Shown: positions 25,674-35,700 of the stretch, piece after piece
Layout: each line of letters opens with the position of its first letter
Position numbering within the stretch: position 1 is the stretch's first letter
NCBI GenBank assembly: GCA_964432885.1
Contig: CAYSPG010000025.1
Span: 1 to 53,785 of the forward strand
Reading direction: 5' to 3'
DNA: 53,785 bases
Origin: CAYSPG01 sp964432885
GTDB taxonomy: Bacteria > Bacteroidota > Bacteroidia > AKYH767-A > OLB10
Made by a program: the position numbers and the translations under genes
Notes under the pieces: generated by a model
Told to the model about the DNA's origin: nothing
Seen by the model: only the letters and a program-made list of their open reading frames with translations
Database searches by the model: none

Positions 25674-26243
25674 TTATATCACATTCGTCCATTCAATTGA
25701 TTCATTTTGTTTTTGTTCGGGAGTAAGACTATCAAGCAACAATGGATGAGGTTCATGCTTTTCTAGTAACCGATGATGACCTTCTCCATCGTAATTTTTT
25801 TCAATCCATTCCTGACGGGTTGTGTAGAAACAGTATTTATTTGATTTATTATATTTTAAGCCGATTAGCTCTTTATCTTTTAATAAAAGTCCTATTTTCT
25901 GTGCTGAATTGGAAATTGTCCTCCTTCCTTTTACATCACCCTCAATCTCTAAAATTAGCTTATCTATATCCTTTCGCCTCCAAACACGGTGTTCAATATC
26001 TTCAATATACATAAGTTTCTCTCTAAAAGTACCTTCAATAGGATACCCATGGTACTTAATAATTGGCTTATTAGGATCAATTATTGACTCCCCTGAATCC
26101 CCTTCAAGAATTTTTTTTAGACTATCTCTGTAATTTTCAAGACTTTTGATGATAAAGTCCATTTTCCCCCTATCATCATAGTACCGGAGCAGATTATCCT
26201 CAGTTTCCCTTAAAACCTTCCTTAAGTTCGTAAATATGTCCAT
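25674..26243 (-). CDS. Hypothetical protein with coiled coil and winged-helix-like C-terminus
   Basis: A 189-aa cytosolic protein. The N-terminal about 50 residues are helical (VLRETEDNLLRYYDDRGKMD). Residues about 90-150 look like a winged helix: RRKDIDKLILEIEGDVKGRR, SAQKIGLLLKDKELIGLKY, then an aromatic wing NKYCFYTTRQEWIE. No family was recognised. It lies upstream of the transposase on the same strand, separated by the predicted small RNA. It could be a DNA-binding regulator of the locus, but that is inference. Confidence 0.6.
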   Translation of the reverse strand: MDIFTNLRKVLRETEDNLLRYYDDRGKMDFIIKSLENYRDSLKKILEGDSGESIIDPNKPIIKYHGYPIEGTFREKLMYIEDIEHRVWRRKDIDKLILEIEGDVKGRRTISNSAQKIGLLLKDKELIGLKYNKSNKYCFYTTRQEWIEKNYDGEGHHRLLEKHEPHPLLLDSLTPEQKQNESIEWTNVI

Positions 26244-26645
26244 TTTGCTAGTAACTTAAGTTGCAAACATACAAAAAATTCTGTAATAAAAAAATTTTAT
26301 TTGATAAAAACAATCATTTTGTGTGATAAATTAATATTTTTTATTGCTGTAAATCAATACATTATATAAATTTTTATCATAATTTTAACGATTTATTATA
26401 AACGGTTTCACAAAATTCGATAAAAAATAGAAAATTATTATGATAAAATGTAATATAAAAAATTAGTTATTATAATATAAATATAATTAATAAAATATAA
26501 GAAATTATTTTTTTATCCTGATTATAGAGGTAAAATCAGGTAGCTTAATAAAATTAAGAATCTTCATTTCCAGAAAGACTATTTTTTATATTCTTTAAAA
26601 AAATGTAATATTTGGAAACTTTTTTGAAAAATATTTTTGCTAAAA

Positions 26646-26720
26646 CTTTACTTCGGTTATTTCCTAAAGTAAACTCTGTAAACTCGAATTTGCCCTAAAC
26701 CACCCAAGTAAAGGGTTGCC
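26646..26720 (-). repeat. Foldback (MITE-like) repeat, right inverted copy
   Basis: Read on the minus strand it starts GGCAACCCTTTACTTGGG, identical to the left copy at 4368, and ends CCGAAGTAAAG, complementary to its own CTTTACTTGG start. At 75 bp against 78 bp, the middles are diverged but share AGTTTAC/ACTTTAG blocks. Confidence 0.65.
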
Positions 26721-26723
26721 ATT

Positions 26724-26828
26724 ATTTAATTTATTAACGATATTCTAAAAATCATTAAGAGTATTATAAAAATCATTTACGATATTGTAAAAATCATTAA
26801 TGATATTGTAAAAATCACTTTCAAATTG
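26724..26828. repeat. Tandem 21-bp units, right cluster
   Basis: Four units of exactly 21 bp (26724-26744, 26745-26765, 26766-26786, 26787-26807) and a degenerate fifth. The core is ATCATTAACGATATT or its variants; in the fourth unit ATCATTAATGAT is a perfect palindrome. They have the same orientation as the left cluster at 4300. Confidence 0.85.
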
Positions 26829-26960
26829 TGTAAACTATATTGCGTTTTTAAGACAGTTTATGTGTATAAAATATTGATAGCTAATTAATACCAAAGGTGT
26901 ATCCCTTATTGCGGGTATTTATTCTATTCTAATTAAATCAACATATCCTACATTCGCGAA

Positions 26961-28202
26961 ATGATAAATTTTCAAAAAACCACCCTTGAAAATGGGTTAA
27001 CAGTAATTGTGAACCATGACAAAAGCACACCCCTTGTAGCCATGAATATTTTGTATAAAGTTGGCGCTCGCGATGAAGACGAAAACAAAACCGGCTTTGC
27101 ACATTTGTTTGAGCACCTCATGTTTGGCGGCTCGGTAAATATTCCAAGTTACGATGAACCCTTGCAAAGGGCAGGAGGGGAGAACAATGCTTTTACCAAT
27201 AACGATTTCACCAATTATTATTTAACAATTCCTGCTCAAAATATCGAAACAGCTTTTTGGCTTGAGAGCGACCGCATGTTAAGCCTTGCCTTTTCAGAAA
27301 AAAGCTTAGAAGTGCAGCGCAATGTTGTTATTGAAGAATTTAAGCAGCGATATTTAAATCAGCCTTATGGCGATGTATGGTTAAACCTGAGGCCACTTGC
27401 CTACAAAGTGCATCCTTATAAGTGGGCAACTATCGGAAAAGAAATTTCGCATGTCGAAAATGCCGTGATGGATGATGTTAAAAAATTCTTTTATAATTAT
27501 TACCGTCCAAACAATGCAATTCTTACCCTTTCGGGAAATATAAATCCTCAGGATGCTTTTGAACTTGCACAAAAATGGTTTGGCCCGATTGAAAAAGGAG
27601 AAATAAAAAAACACACTTATAAACCCGAACCCAAACAAACCGAAAACAGAACCGCAACATTTAAAAAAGATATTCCGGCAGCTTCGGTTTACAAATCATT
27701 TCATGCCTGTTCGCGTTATGATGAAAATTTTAATGCTACCGAATTGCTTGCTGATATATTGTCAGGTTCAAAATCATCACGACTATTTACTTCGCTTGTA
27801 AAGGAAAAAAAAATATTTAGTGAACTGCATGCTTATTTTCTGGGCGATTTGGATGAGAGCCTGTTTATAATTGAAGGAAAACCCAACGATGGAATAGATT
27901 TGCAAGAGGCAAATAATAAGATTGATACCGAACTTGAAATTATTAAAAATGATTTGATAAATGACAAGGAATTAACTAAAGTAAAACAAAAAACAGAGTC
28001 GGCATTGGTTTTTTCTGAAATGAATATTGCAAACCGCGCACTTAATCTTTCGTACTTCGAAATGATTGGCGGTGCGCAAATGATTAACGAACAATTAGAA
28101 AAATATGCCAATGTTGCAAAAGAAGAAATTCAGCAAGTGGCACAAACTATTTTTTCTAAAAACAATGAGTCAACACTTTTTTATGAGGCAAACAAAAACT
28201 AA
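26961..28202 (+). CDS. M16 family zinc metallopeptidase, catalytic subunit
   Basis: A 413-aa protein with the inverted zinc motif HxxEH: H48-L-F-E51-H52 in GFAHLFEHLMFGG. A downstream glutamate (E125/E126 in NVVIEEFKQR) sits at the spacing expected of the third ligand. The fold is one half of the usual M16 barrel-like clam. No signal peptide is visible, so it probably acts in the cytoplasm. The next gene, 3 bp downstream, encodes the partner half that lacks the zinc motif, as in heterodimeric M16 peptidases. The substrate is probably small peptides or partly unfolded proteins. Confidence 0.9.
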   Translation: MINFQKTTLENGLTVIVNHDKSTPLVAMNILYKVGARDEDENKTGFAHLFEHLMFGGSVNIPSYDEPLQRAGGENNAFTNNDFTNYYLTIPAQNIETAFWLESDRMLSLAFSEKSLEVQRNVVIEEFKQRYLNQPYGDVWLNLRPLAYKVHPYKWATIGKEISHVENAVMDDVKKFFYNYYRPNNAILTLSGNINPQDAFELAQKWFGPIEKGEIKKHTYKPEPKQTENRTATFKKDIPAASVYKSFHACSRYDENFNATELLADILSGSKSSRLFTSLVKEKKIFSELHAYFLGDLDESLFIIEGKPNDGIDLQEANNKIDTELEIIKNDLINDKELTKVKQKTESALVFSEMNIANRALNLSYFEMIGGAQMINEQLEKYANVAKEEIQQVAQTIFSKNNESTLFYEANKN

Positions 28203-28205
28203 AAA

Positions 28206-29477
28206 ATGAACAGAACACACGAACCATTATTGGGTAAGCCCGAAAAAATAGTTATCCCCGAACCACAAAAAATCTTACTTGACAACGGCATACCACTTTA
28301 CTGCATAAATGCAGGCGAACAGGAAATAATAAAACTCGAAATTGTTTTTAAAGCAGGCGAATGGTACTCCGATTATCCTGTTTTGATGACAGCAATAAAT
28401 GATTTGATGGACGAGGGTACTAAAACAAAATCGGCATTTGAGATTGCCGAAGCCTTTGATTTTTACGGAGCCTATTTGCAAACCGAATGTACGCACGATA
28501 CGGCTTCGGTAAAACTTTTTACACTCACAAAATTTGCAAAAGAAACTTTTCAGTTGTTATTGGAAATTTTGCAAGATGCTGTTTTTCCCGAAAAAGAAAT
28601 TGAAATTTATAAAGCGCAAAACATTCAAAAATTAAAAATCAACAAACAAAAAGTAGATTACCTGGCACGAAAACAATTTGGCGAAACTCTATTTGGAAAA
28701 ACACATCCTTATGGAAGAAGAGTGGAAGAAGAAAATTATTCAGATTTGAATAATGAACTGCTCTTAAAAAACTACCAGTCGTTTTATCATCATCAAAACT
28801 GTTTTATAGTTCTTGCCGGAAAAATTTCGGAACAAACCAAAGCAATCACCGCTGAAATTTTTGGAAGCTGGAAATCAAAAAATGATTTTTTACTTCCCAA
28901 CAAATCATTTCAGTTAAACACTTCAGTGCTGCACAAAATAAAAGTTGAAAAAGAAGGAGCAGTGCAAAGCGCCATACGCATTGGTAAAATTTTATTTAAC
29001 CGTAACCACCCTGATTATATCCCAATGACTGTTTTAAGCACCGTTTTAGGTGGTTATTTCGGTTCCAGGCTAATGACTAATATTAGGGAGGACAAAGGCT
29101 ACACCTATGGCATTGGCTGTGGCATGGTTTCGTTGCAAAATGAGGGGTACTTATTTATATCAACCCAGGTAGGAAATGACGTGTGTAAGGCGGCTTTAAA
29201 AGAAATTTATATAGAAATTGAACGCCTGCAAAATGACCTGATTCCTGTTGAAGAACTATCGTTGGTAAAAAGCTATTTAACCGGTGTTTTTCAGCGAAGT
29301 ATTGATGGCCCAATGGAACTTTCTGAAAAAATAAAAACACTTTTAGTATCAGGATTAAACACCACTTTCTACTCTCAATATCTCGAAAAAGTAATAACCA
29401 TTTCGTCAACTGAGTTAATGGAATTGGCGCAAAAGTATTTAAACGTTAATAGCATGAAAGAAGTGGTTGCCGGATAA
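28206..29477 (+). CDS. M16 family peptidase-like protein, non-catalytic subunit
   Basis: A 423-aa M16 protein in which the zinc site is replaced: where HxxEH is expected the sequence reads AINDLMDEGTKTKS. The C-terminal substrate-binding Arg/Tyr pair is retained (FGSRLMTNIREDKGYTYGIG). The gap to the catalytic subunit gene is 3 bp, so the two are surely co-transcribed and probably form a heterodimer. In such pairs the inactive half supplies substrate-binding residues to the active one. No signal peptide. Confidence 0.88.
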   Translation: MNRTHEPLLGKPEKIVIPEPQKILLDNGIPLYCINAGEQEIIKLEIVFKAGEWYSDYPVLMTAINDLMDEGTKTKSAFEIAEAFDFYGAYLQTECTHDTASVKLFTLTKFAKETFQLLLEILQDAVFPEKEIEIYKAQNIQKLKINKQKVDYLARKQFGETLFGKTHPYGRRVEEENYSDLNNELLLKNYQSFYHHQNCFIVLAGKISEQTKAITAEIFGSWKSKNDFLLPNKSFQLNTSVLHKIKVEKEGAVQSAIRIGKILFNRNHPDYIPMTVLSTVLGGYFGSRLMTNIREDKGYTYGIGCGMVSLQNEGYLFISTQVGNDVCKAALKEIYIEIERLQNDLIPVEELSLVKSYLTGVFQRSIDGPMELSEKIKTLLVSGLNTTFYSQYLEKVITISSTELMELAQKYLNVNSMKEVVAG

Positions 29478-29539
29478 CTTTTTGCATAGCTAAAAATAGC
29501 CATAAACGAGACTTTTTTACCAACCCGTGCGACTTTTTT

Positions 29540-29568
29540 GGGTTCAGGTGCTCTTACTGTCTGAACCC
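29540..29568. other. Hairpin in the leader of the 2,301-aa protein gene
   Basis: GGGTTCAG and CTGAACCC form a perfect 8-bp stem with a 13-nt loop. The T-run precedes rather than follows it, so it is not a standard terminator for the M16 genes. It could be a structured element, or a terminator working in concert with protein factors. Confidence 0.4.
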
Positions 29569-29709
29569 GAAGTCATGAAAACCTGAGGGTACAAAAACCA
29601 GTCAACAAAAAAGCCGGCCTAAACCGTAATTTTCGCCAAAAAAGGCTAACACCTGTTGATAAAATCTTCGTATAATTGATAAGGGCTAAGTCCCATAAGC
29701 AATTTTTGT

Positions 29710-29717
29710 TATATTTG
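29710..29717 (+). promoter_or_regulatory. -7 element TATATTTG upstream of the 2,301-aa protein
   Basis: TATATTTG matches TAnnTTTG and ends 23 nt before the ATG at 29741. No TTTG lies at the ideal -33 distance, so the promoter may need an activator. Confidence 0.4.
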
Positions 29718-29740
29718 AACACGTAAAAAAAATGTGAGCT

Positions 29741-32700
29741 ATGAACAGAAAAATCTACCTACTCTTTACGAGTATTGTTCTGTTAATGACAACAGTGCGC
29801 CTTGAAGCTTCGCACTTGTTTGGTGGTGAAATTACCTGGAAATGCTTGCCTACAGGTCAATTTGTTTTTCAGGTAAAAGTTTATCGTGATTGTAATGGAA
29901 TACCTCACTCGCCTTATGCAAGTTTAAATGTTTACGGGCACCCCTCTGTTTGTAATATCCCTCTTAATGCTGCGGCAACAGTTAATAATGATATCAGCCC
30001 TCCACAGTGTAGTAACGATTGCAATTCTGGAGGTCCAGGAACTACTGAAGAGTGGATACAAGAGTCGAATCCTGTTTTTCTTTCAGGTGTACCTCCTGCT
30101 ACGGGTTGGGTTTTTGAAGTAAATGGTTGTTGCAGAAACACACTAAATAATGTTGGAGGAGGAGGTCAAAGTTTTAGTTTGCGAGCTATCATGTATCCTT
30201 ACCTTGGGCTAAACACAAATCCATGTTATGATTCATCACCTTTTTTTGCTGAAAAACCCAATACTTTTATTTGTGTTGGATATCCTTTTACATACAATCC
30301 AACAGCTGTTGATCCTGAGCGCGACTCTATTGTATATTCTTGGGACTATCCTTTACAAACTCCTACCAATAATCCGTGTCAAACGTATAATGGTGCAATA
30401 ATTAATTTTTCGGCTCCTTATTCTGTAAACTCTCAATTACCAGGTGCTCCTGTTTTAGACTCACAGTCAGGCGAAGTAACCTTTCATGTTCCCAATGCAC
30501 CAACCGGAAATTTTGCTACCTGTATAAAAGTTACCGCCTATAAATGCGGTATAAAAGTTGCCGAAATTTTTCGAGACTATGGTGTAACATTAACTGCAGG
30601 TTGTATTGTTCAAGGTGTTGCCCCAAATAACATCAACAAACCTCCCACCATTCAGTTGCTTAATCCATATACCAATGTTTTAACAACTTTTGATACCACC
30701 ATTTATGTTGGCGATACCTTGCGTTATAAATTTACTGGACAAGATTTTCAAGCAAATTTAGGAGGGGGATTACAGCAAATTACCATTTCTGCAAGTGGGC
30801 AACAATTTGGGAAAGATGATACGGCCAAATATTCAGGTTGTTTAATACCCCCCTGCGCTTACCTTGACAAGGTTTCTCCTTCTACAGTACCTATATTGAA
30901 TGTGGTAAACTTTACCTGGCCTGTTGAGTGCCAGCATATAGAGCCGGCATCAGGCTGTCTTTCGGCAAACAACAAATACTATTTTATTTTAAAAGCAGAG
31001 GATGATTACTGCCCTGCCCCTGCACCTAGTGTAGCCACTGTTACAGTTACTGTTTTAAGACCTCCTAAGTTGCCCTCACCCACATTACTTGGTGCTAATG
31101 TTTTTGGTAATGGAGATGTTGGGCTTTATTGGGAAACACCGGGTGGTGCCGGAGTTCGCGATACACATTATACCTTTAATCAGTATAGTGTTTATGCAGC
31201 ATTATCTGCTGCAGGCCCTTGGGTATTGGTTGACAGTATCGAGACACTTGAAGGATTTTATCAAAAGGGTGATACCGTTACTGCCACTCAACTTTCGTTA
31301 TTAGGCCCAGGAGTTAACGGGCAAACAGACACGATTTATTTTTTGGTTTCAACGCTATCGGTTTGTGGTGATAGTTCTTCTGTTACGTTTGGAGTTGGAG
31401 GTACCTTAACATCTCCTGCTTCAATAATCAGATCAATGTATGTAAATGCTGCCAATAATGGATGCGGCACCACGGTTTCGTGGAATAGTATGATTGGTAA
31501 TAATCCACCGGCAGCATTGTATGATATATGGCGCGAATATCCGGCTGGTGTGTGGACTAAAATTGCCAATCAAATTACAGGGTATACTTATGACGATTCA
31601 TTTACTAAAACTATTTGTACCGGTAATGTAGGATACAAAATAAGTACTAACATTATTTTTATGAGTGGAATTTTGCCAATGTACTCAAGTATTAAATCGG
31701 TTATAATTGACAATAATTTTGTTGCTGCAGTTGCCCCTGCTAATGCTGTAATTTGTCCCGGTCAGTTGGCCAACTTTTCCGCAAGTCCATTAAATGGTGC
31801 ATGCTTTACATATTCATACAATTGGAGTACGGGAGGTAGTGGCTCAACAACTTCAACCAGCACAGGCGGTAATCATACGGTTACCATTACCCAAAACCCA
31901 TCCGGTTGCGTAAGTAATGCACCTTATTCTGTTACTGTGGCTCCAATTCCTACAGCAAGTATTTCGGGCACAGCAAGTGTTTGTCCGGGAGTTGCAACCA
32001 ATCTTACTATCAATTTTACAGGTACATCTCCATGGAATTATATAATGGCGATTAACGGAGTTGCACAAGCATCTCAAAGTACTTCAACAAACCCATTGGT
32101 GATTCCTGTTAACCCAGCTGCTACAACTACGTATACATTAAATTCGGTTTCAAGTAACTGTCCCGGTAACGTAGCCGGAAGTGCTACTGTAACAGTTTGG
32201 GCTACACCAACAATTGCAATTTCAAATACAACAAATGATACAATTTGTACGGGTTCAAATTCAACTGTAACGTTGGCATTTACAGGTCAGCCTCCTTTTA
32301 ATTATGTTTACTCAATTAATGGTGTTCCTTCGGCTCCACAGGTTGCAGCAGTAAGTCCGGTTGTTTTAAATGTATCGCCATCATTAACCACAACGTATGG
32401 TTTGGTTAGTTTAACTGACGGGCATAACTGTACAGGTACAATGGCAGGCACAAGGAAAATTGTTGTTATACCAACACCTACTGCTACACTGTCGGTTTCA
32501 GGTAACGATACTATTTGTATTGGCAGTGGAAGTACAATTAAAATTGATTTTACCGGTACACCTCCTTTTGTATGCAATGTAAGAGACAATACAACCGGAT
32601 TGTTAACTCCTGTAAGCACCAATTTAAATTCAATTACGTTACCTGTTACGCCCTCTTCAAACACATCGTACACAATATTAAATTTTGTGAGTTCAACAAA

Positions 32701-35700
32701 AAATTGCCCCGGCACACTTAGTGGCTCTGCATTAATTGTGGTAAAGCCATTGCCAACAGCTAATATTTCAGTAGTAGGCCAGGCCGCAATTTGCAATGGC
32801 CAGGCCGCAAACTTGCAAGTGGTATTTACCGGTACCGGACCATACACGTTTGGTTTGGTAACCAATGCAGGAGCACCTGTTAACACGGCTGCAGCCGCTT
32901 CGCCCCACAATTTGGTTGTAAATCCAACAGCTACCACAAACTATATTGTAACCAGTGTAACTGATAAATTTTGTACAAAAACAAATATAAATGATACTGT
33001 AAATATTTTAGTGCGTCCGTTGCCAACGGCTGTTCTATCAGGAACCACTTCGATTTGTGCAGGTAAGTCAACCACGCTTACATTTACATTTACAGGCACA
33101 GGCCCATGGAGTGGCAATTATACCGCTAATGGAAATCCGGGTGGTGTTTTTAACACAAGCACTAATCCATATTCAGTTACAGTTTCACCTTCAGGAACAA
33201 CTACCTATGCATTAGGAGCCATAGTTAACGATGCTTATTGCCAAAATTCCACCAACCCTGCAACTGCAATAGTTACGGTTAACCCATTACCCACGGCAAC
33301 TATCTCGGGAGCACCTACTGTGTGTGCCGGTATTAATACCAATCTTACGGTAAACTTTACAACAGGAACTGCTCCGTGGACATTCTATTATCACAATACT
33401 GCCGGCCAAACTTTTGGTCCTATAACTACTTCTGCCAATCCGTATAATTTACCTGTTAACCCAACTGCAACCACTACCTATGTTTTAGATTCAGTTTTCT
33501 CGACAGGCTGCAAAGGTTCGGTAAACGGAAGTGCATTGGTAACTGTTCATCCATTACCAACATCGGTGTTTACGGTTGCAAGTGATACAATTTGTGCCGG
33601 AGGAAACACCAACCTGCAAATACAGTTTACCGGTACCGGGCCATTTACATATCAACTTACTGGTGGTGCGGTACAAAACGCAACATCTAATCCGCAAATT
33701 ATTAATGTTAGTCCTGTAGTATTAACCAATTACCAACTGGCAACTATTGCTGATAACACATGCAGTGCTACAGTTAATCAAAATGTATCTGTTGCTGTAA
33801 TCCAGTTACCCACTGCAACCATAAGTACAACAACACCTTCGCTATGTACAGGACAGGCAGGAAGTATTACCATAAATTTTACAGGGCAGCCACCCTATAG
33901 CACTACCTGGTCAAACGGCACGGTAAACACACCTGTAAATTCAGCTTCAAATTCAATTACTATTCCTGTTAACCCAACTGCAAGTGCAACTACCTATTCG
34001 CTTGTCGGAACTGTAACCGGTTTGTACGGTTGTAGTGCGGCTGTTAATCCGGCTACTGCTTTGATTAATGTTCACCCGTTGCCAACAGCAACTGTTTCAG
34101 GAAATTCTACTGTGTGCGCAGGCACGGCCACTTCGTTTAATATTAATTTTACCGGAACTGGGCCATTTAATTATACTTACTCAAATGGCAGCACAAATAC
34201 TTCGGGCACTACAAGCAACAACCCAGTAACAATAAATGTTACCCCATCATCAACCACTACCTATACTCCAGTTGCAATTACAGACACCTACTGCACAGGA
34301 ACAGTATTGAATGGAAATGCAGTAGTAACAGTTAATCCGCTGCCAACAGCTTCAATAACTGGTAACGATACTATTTGCTTTGGCGGGAACACAAGTATTA
34401 CAATTAATTTTACTGGCACAGCTCCTTACAATTACAGTTATTCTGCAAACGGTACCTCAGCTGGAAATTTTGTTGCAAATACTAATTCTGTAACCATTCC
34501 AATTGCCCCCACAACTTCAACTACCTATGCGCTTGGAGCCACTGTAACTGATGCAAATACTTGTGTTGGTAATAGTTCAGCAACTACTGTTTATGTAAAA
34601 GTTACACCTACACCAAGTGCAACACTTGCGGGCACCACATCAATATGTAATGGCGCATCCACTAACCTTCAACTTACATTAACAGGTGAAGCACCCTACA
34701 CTTATTCTTATTTTGCCGGGGCCACTTTAATGGGGCCGTTTACTACCAATGTTAATTCACTTACTATTCCTGTTTCTCCTACCTCATCAACTACTTATAC
34801 TTTACCTGCAACAGTTGTTGGAAACGGTTGCACTGGGCCTGCAAATGGAAATGCTGTAATAACAGTAAACCAAATTCCTACTGCTACCCTTTCAATTATT
34901 GACGATACAGTATGTGCAGGTAACGGAACCAACTTGCAAATACAGTTTAATGGTGTTGCACCATTTACTTATCAGTTTAGTGGGCAGCCCGTGCAAAATG
35001 CAAGTAGTAACCCTTATTTAATTCCAGTTGCTCCTGCCGCAACAACAACCTATACGCTTACAACCGTAAGTGATGCGTTTTGCTCAGGCCAAATAGGTCA
35101 GTCGGTGTTGTTAAAAGTTTTACCAAATCCAACAGCAACAATTACCACAACTACTCCTGATATATGTGTAAATGATAATGGAAGCCTAACCGTAAACTTT
35201 ACAGGTGTTGGGCCCTTTGCAACTACCTACACAACAAATGGAACCAATAGTTTTCCTGTTACATCCTCAACTACATCTTCGGTAATTCCTGTTACACCGG
35301 TGCAATCCACAACGTATACTTTAACAGGCGTGGTTACATCTTTGTATGGATGTAATTCTCCTGTGGTAAGCAGTACTGCTATTACAGTTCACGATTTACC
35401 AACTGCAGCTATCTCTGGAAACCCTGTAATTTGTTATGGTGATCAAACCTCTATTTCAATATCCTTTACCGGAGTGGCTCCGTTTAACTATACCTATCTT
35501 AATAATTTATCGGGTCAAAGCGCAAGCGGAACTACTAATAGCAATCCTGTTGTAATTCCTGTAAGCCCTCTGGCAACTACAAATTATACGGTTACTGCAA
35601 CAAGTGATGCACATTGCCTGGCAACTCAACTTACCGGGTTAGCAAATGTTATTGTTAATCCACTTCCAACTCCTGTAATTACAGGAGTAAACGAAGTTTG

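Larger units (their letters stand above)
26244..26960. other. 717-bp very AT-rich gene-free region with repeats
   Basis: Contains no credible ORF. About 26,280-26,480 is extremely AT-rich, with many TAATAT/ATAAAA runs. A 7-bp stem CCTGATT/AATCAGG lies at 26517-26540. The foldback repeat (26646-26720) and the second 21-bp repeat cluster (26724-26828) follow. The last 130 bp lead into the M16 peptidase gene. Confidence 0.65.

Noticed and set aside
26724..26828. 21-bp repeats as a small CRISPR array
   Set aside because: Units are contiguous with no spacers between them and no cas genes are in the window.
32308..32937. A 209-aa minus-strand frame inside the 2,301-aa gene
   Set aside because: Shadow of the repetitive Thr/Val coding sequence; composition mirrors the antisense of the repeats.
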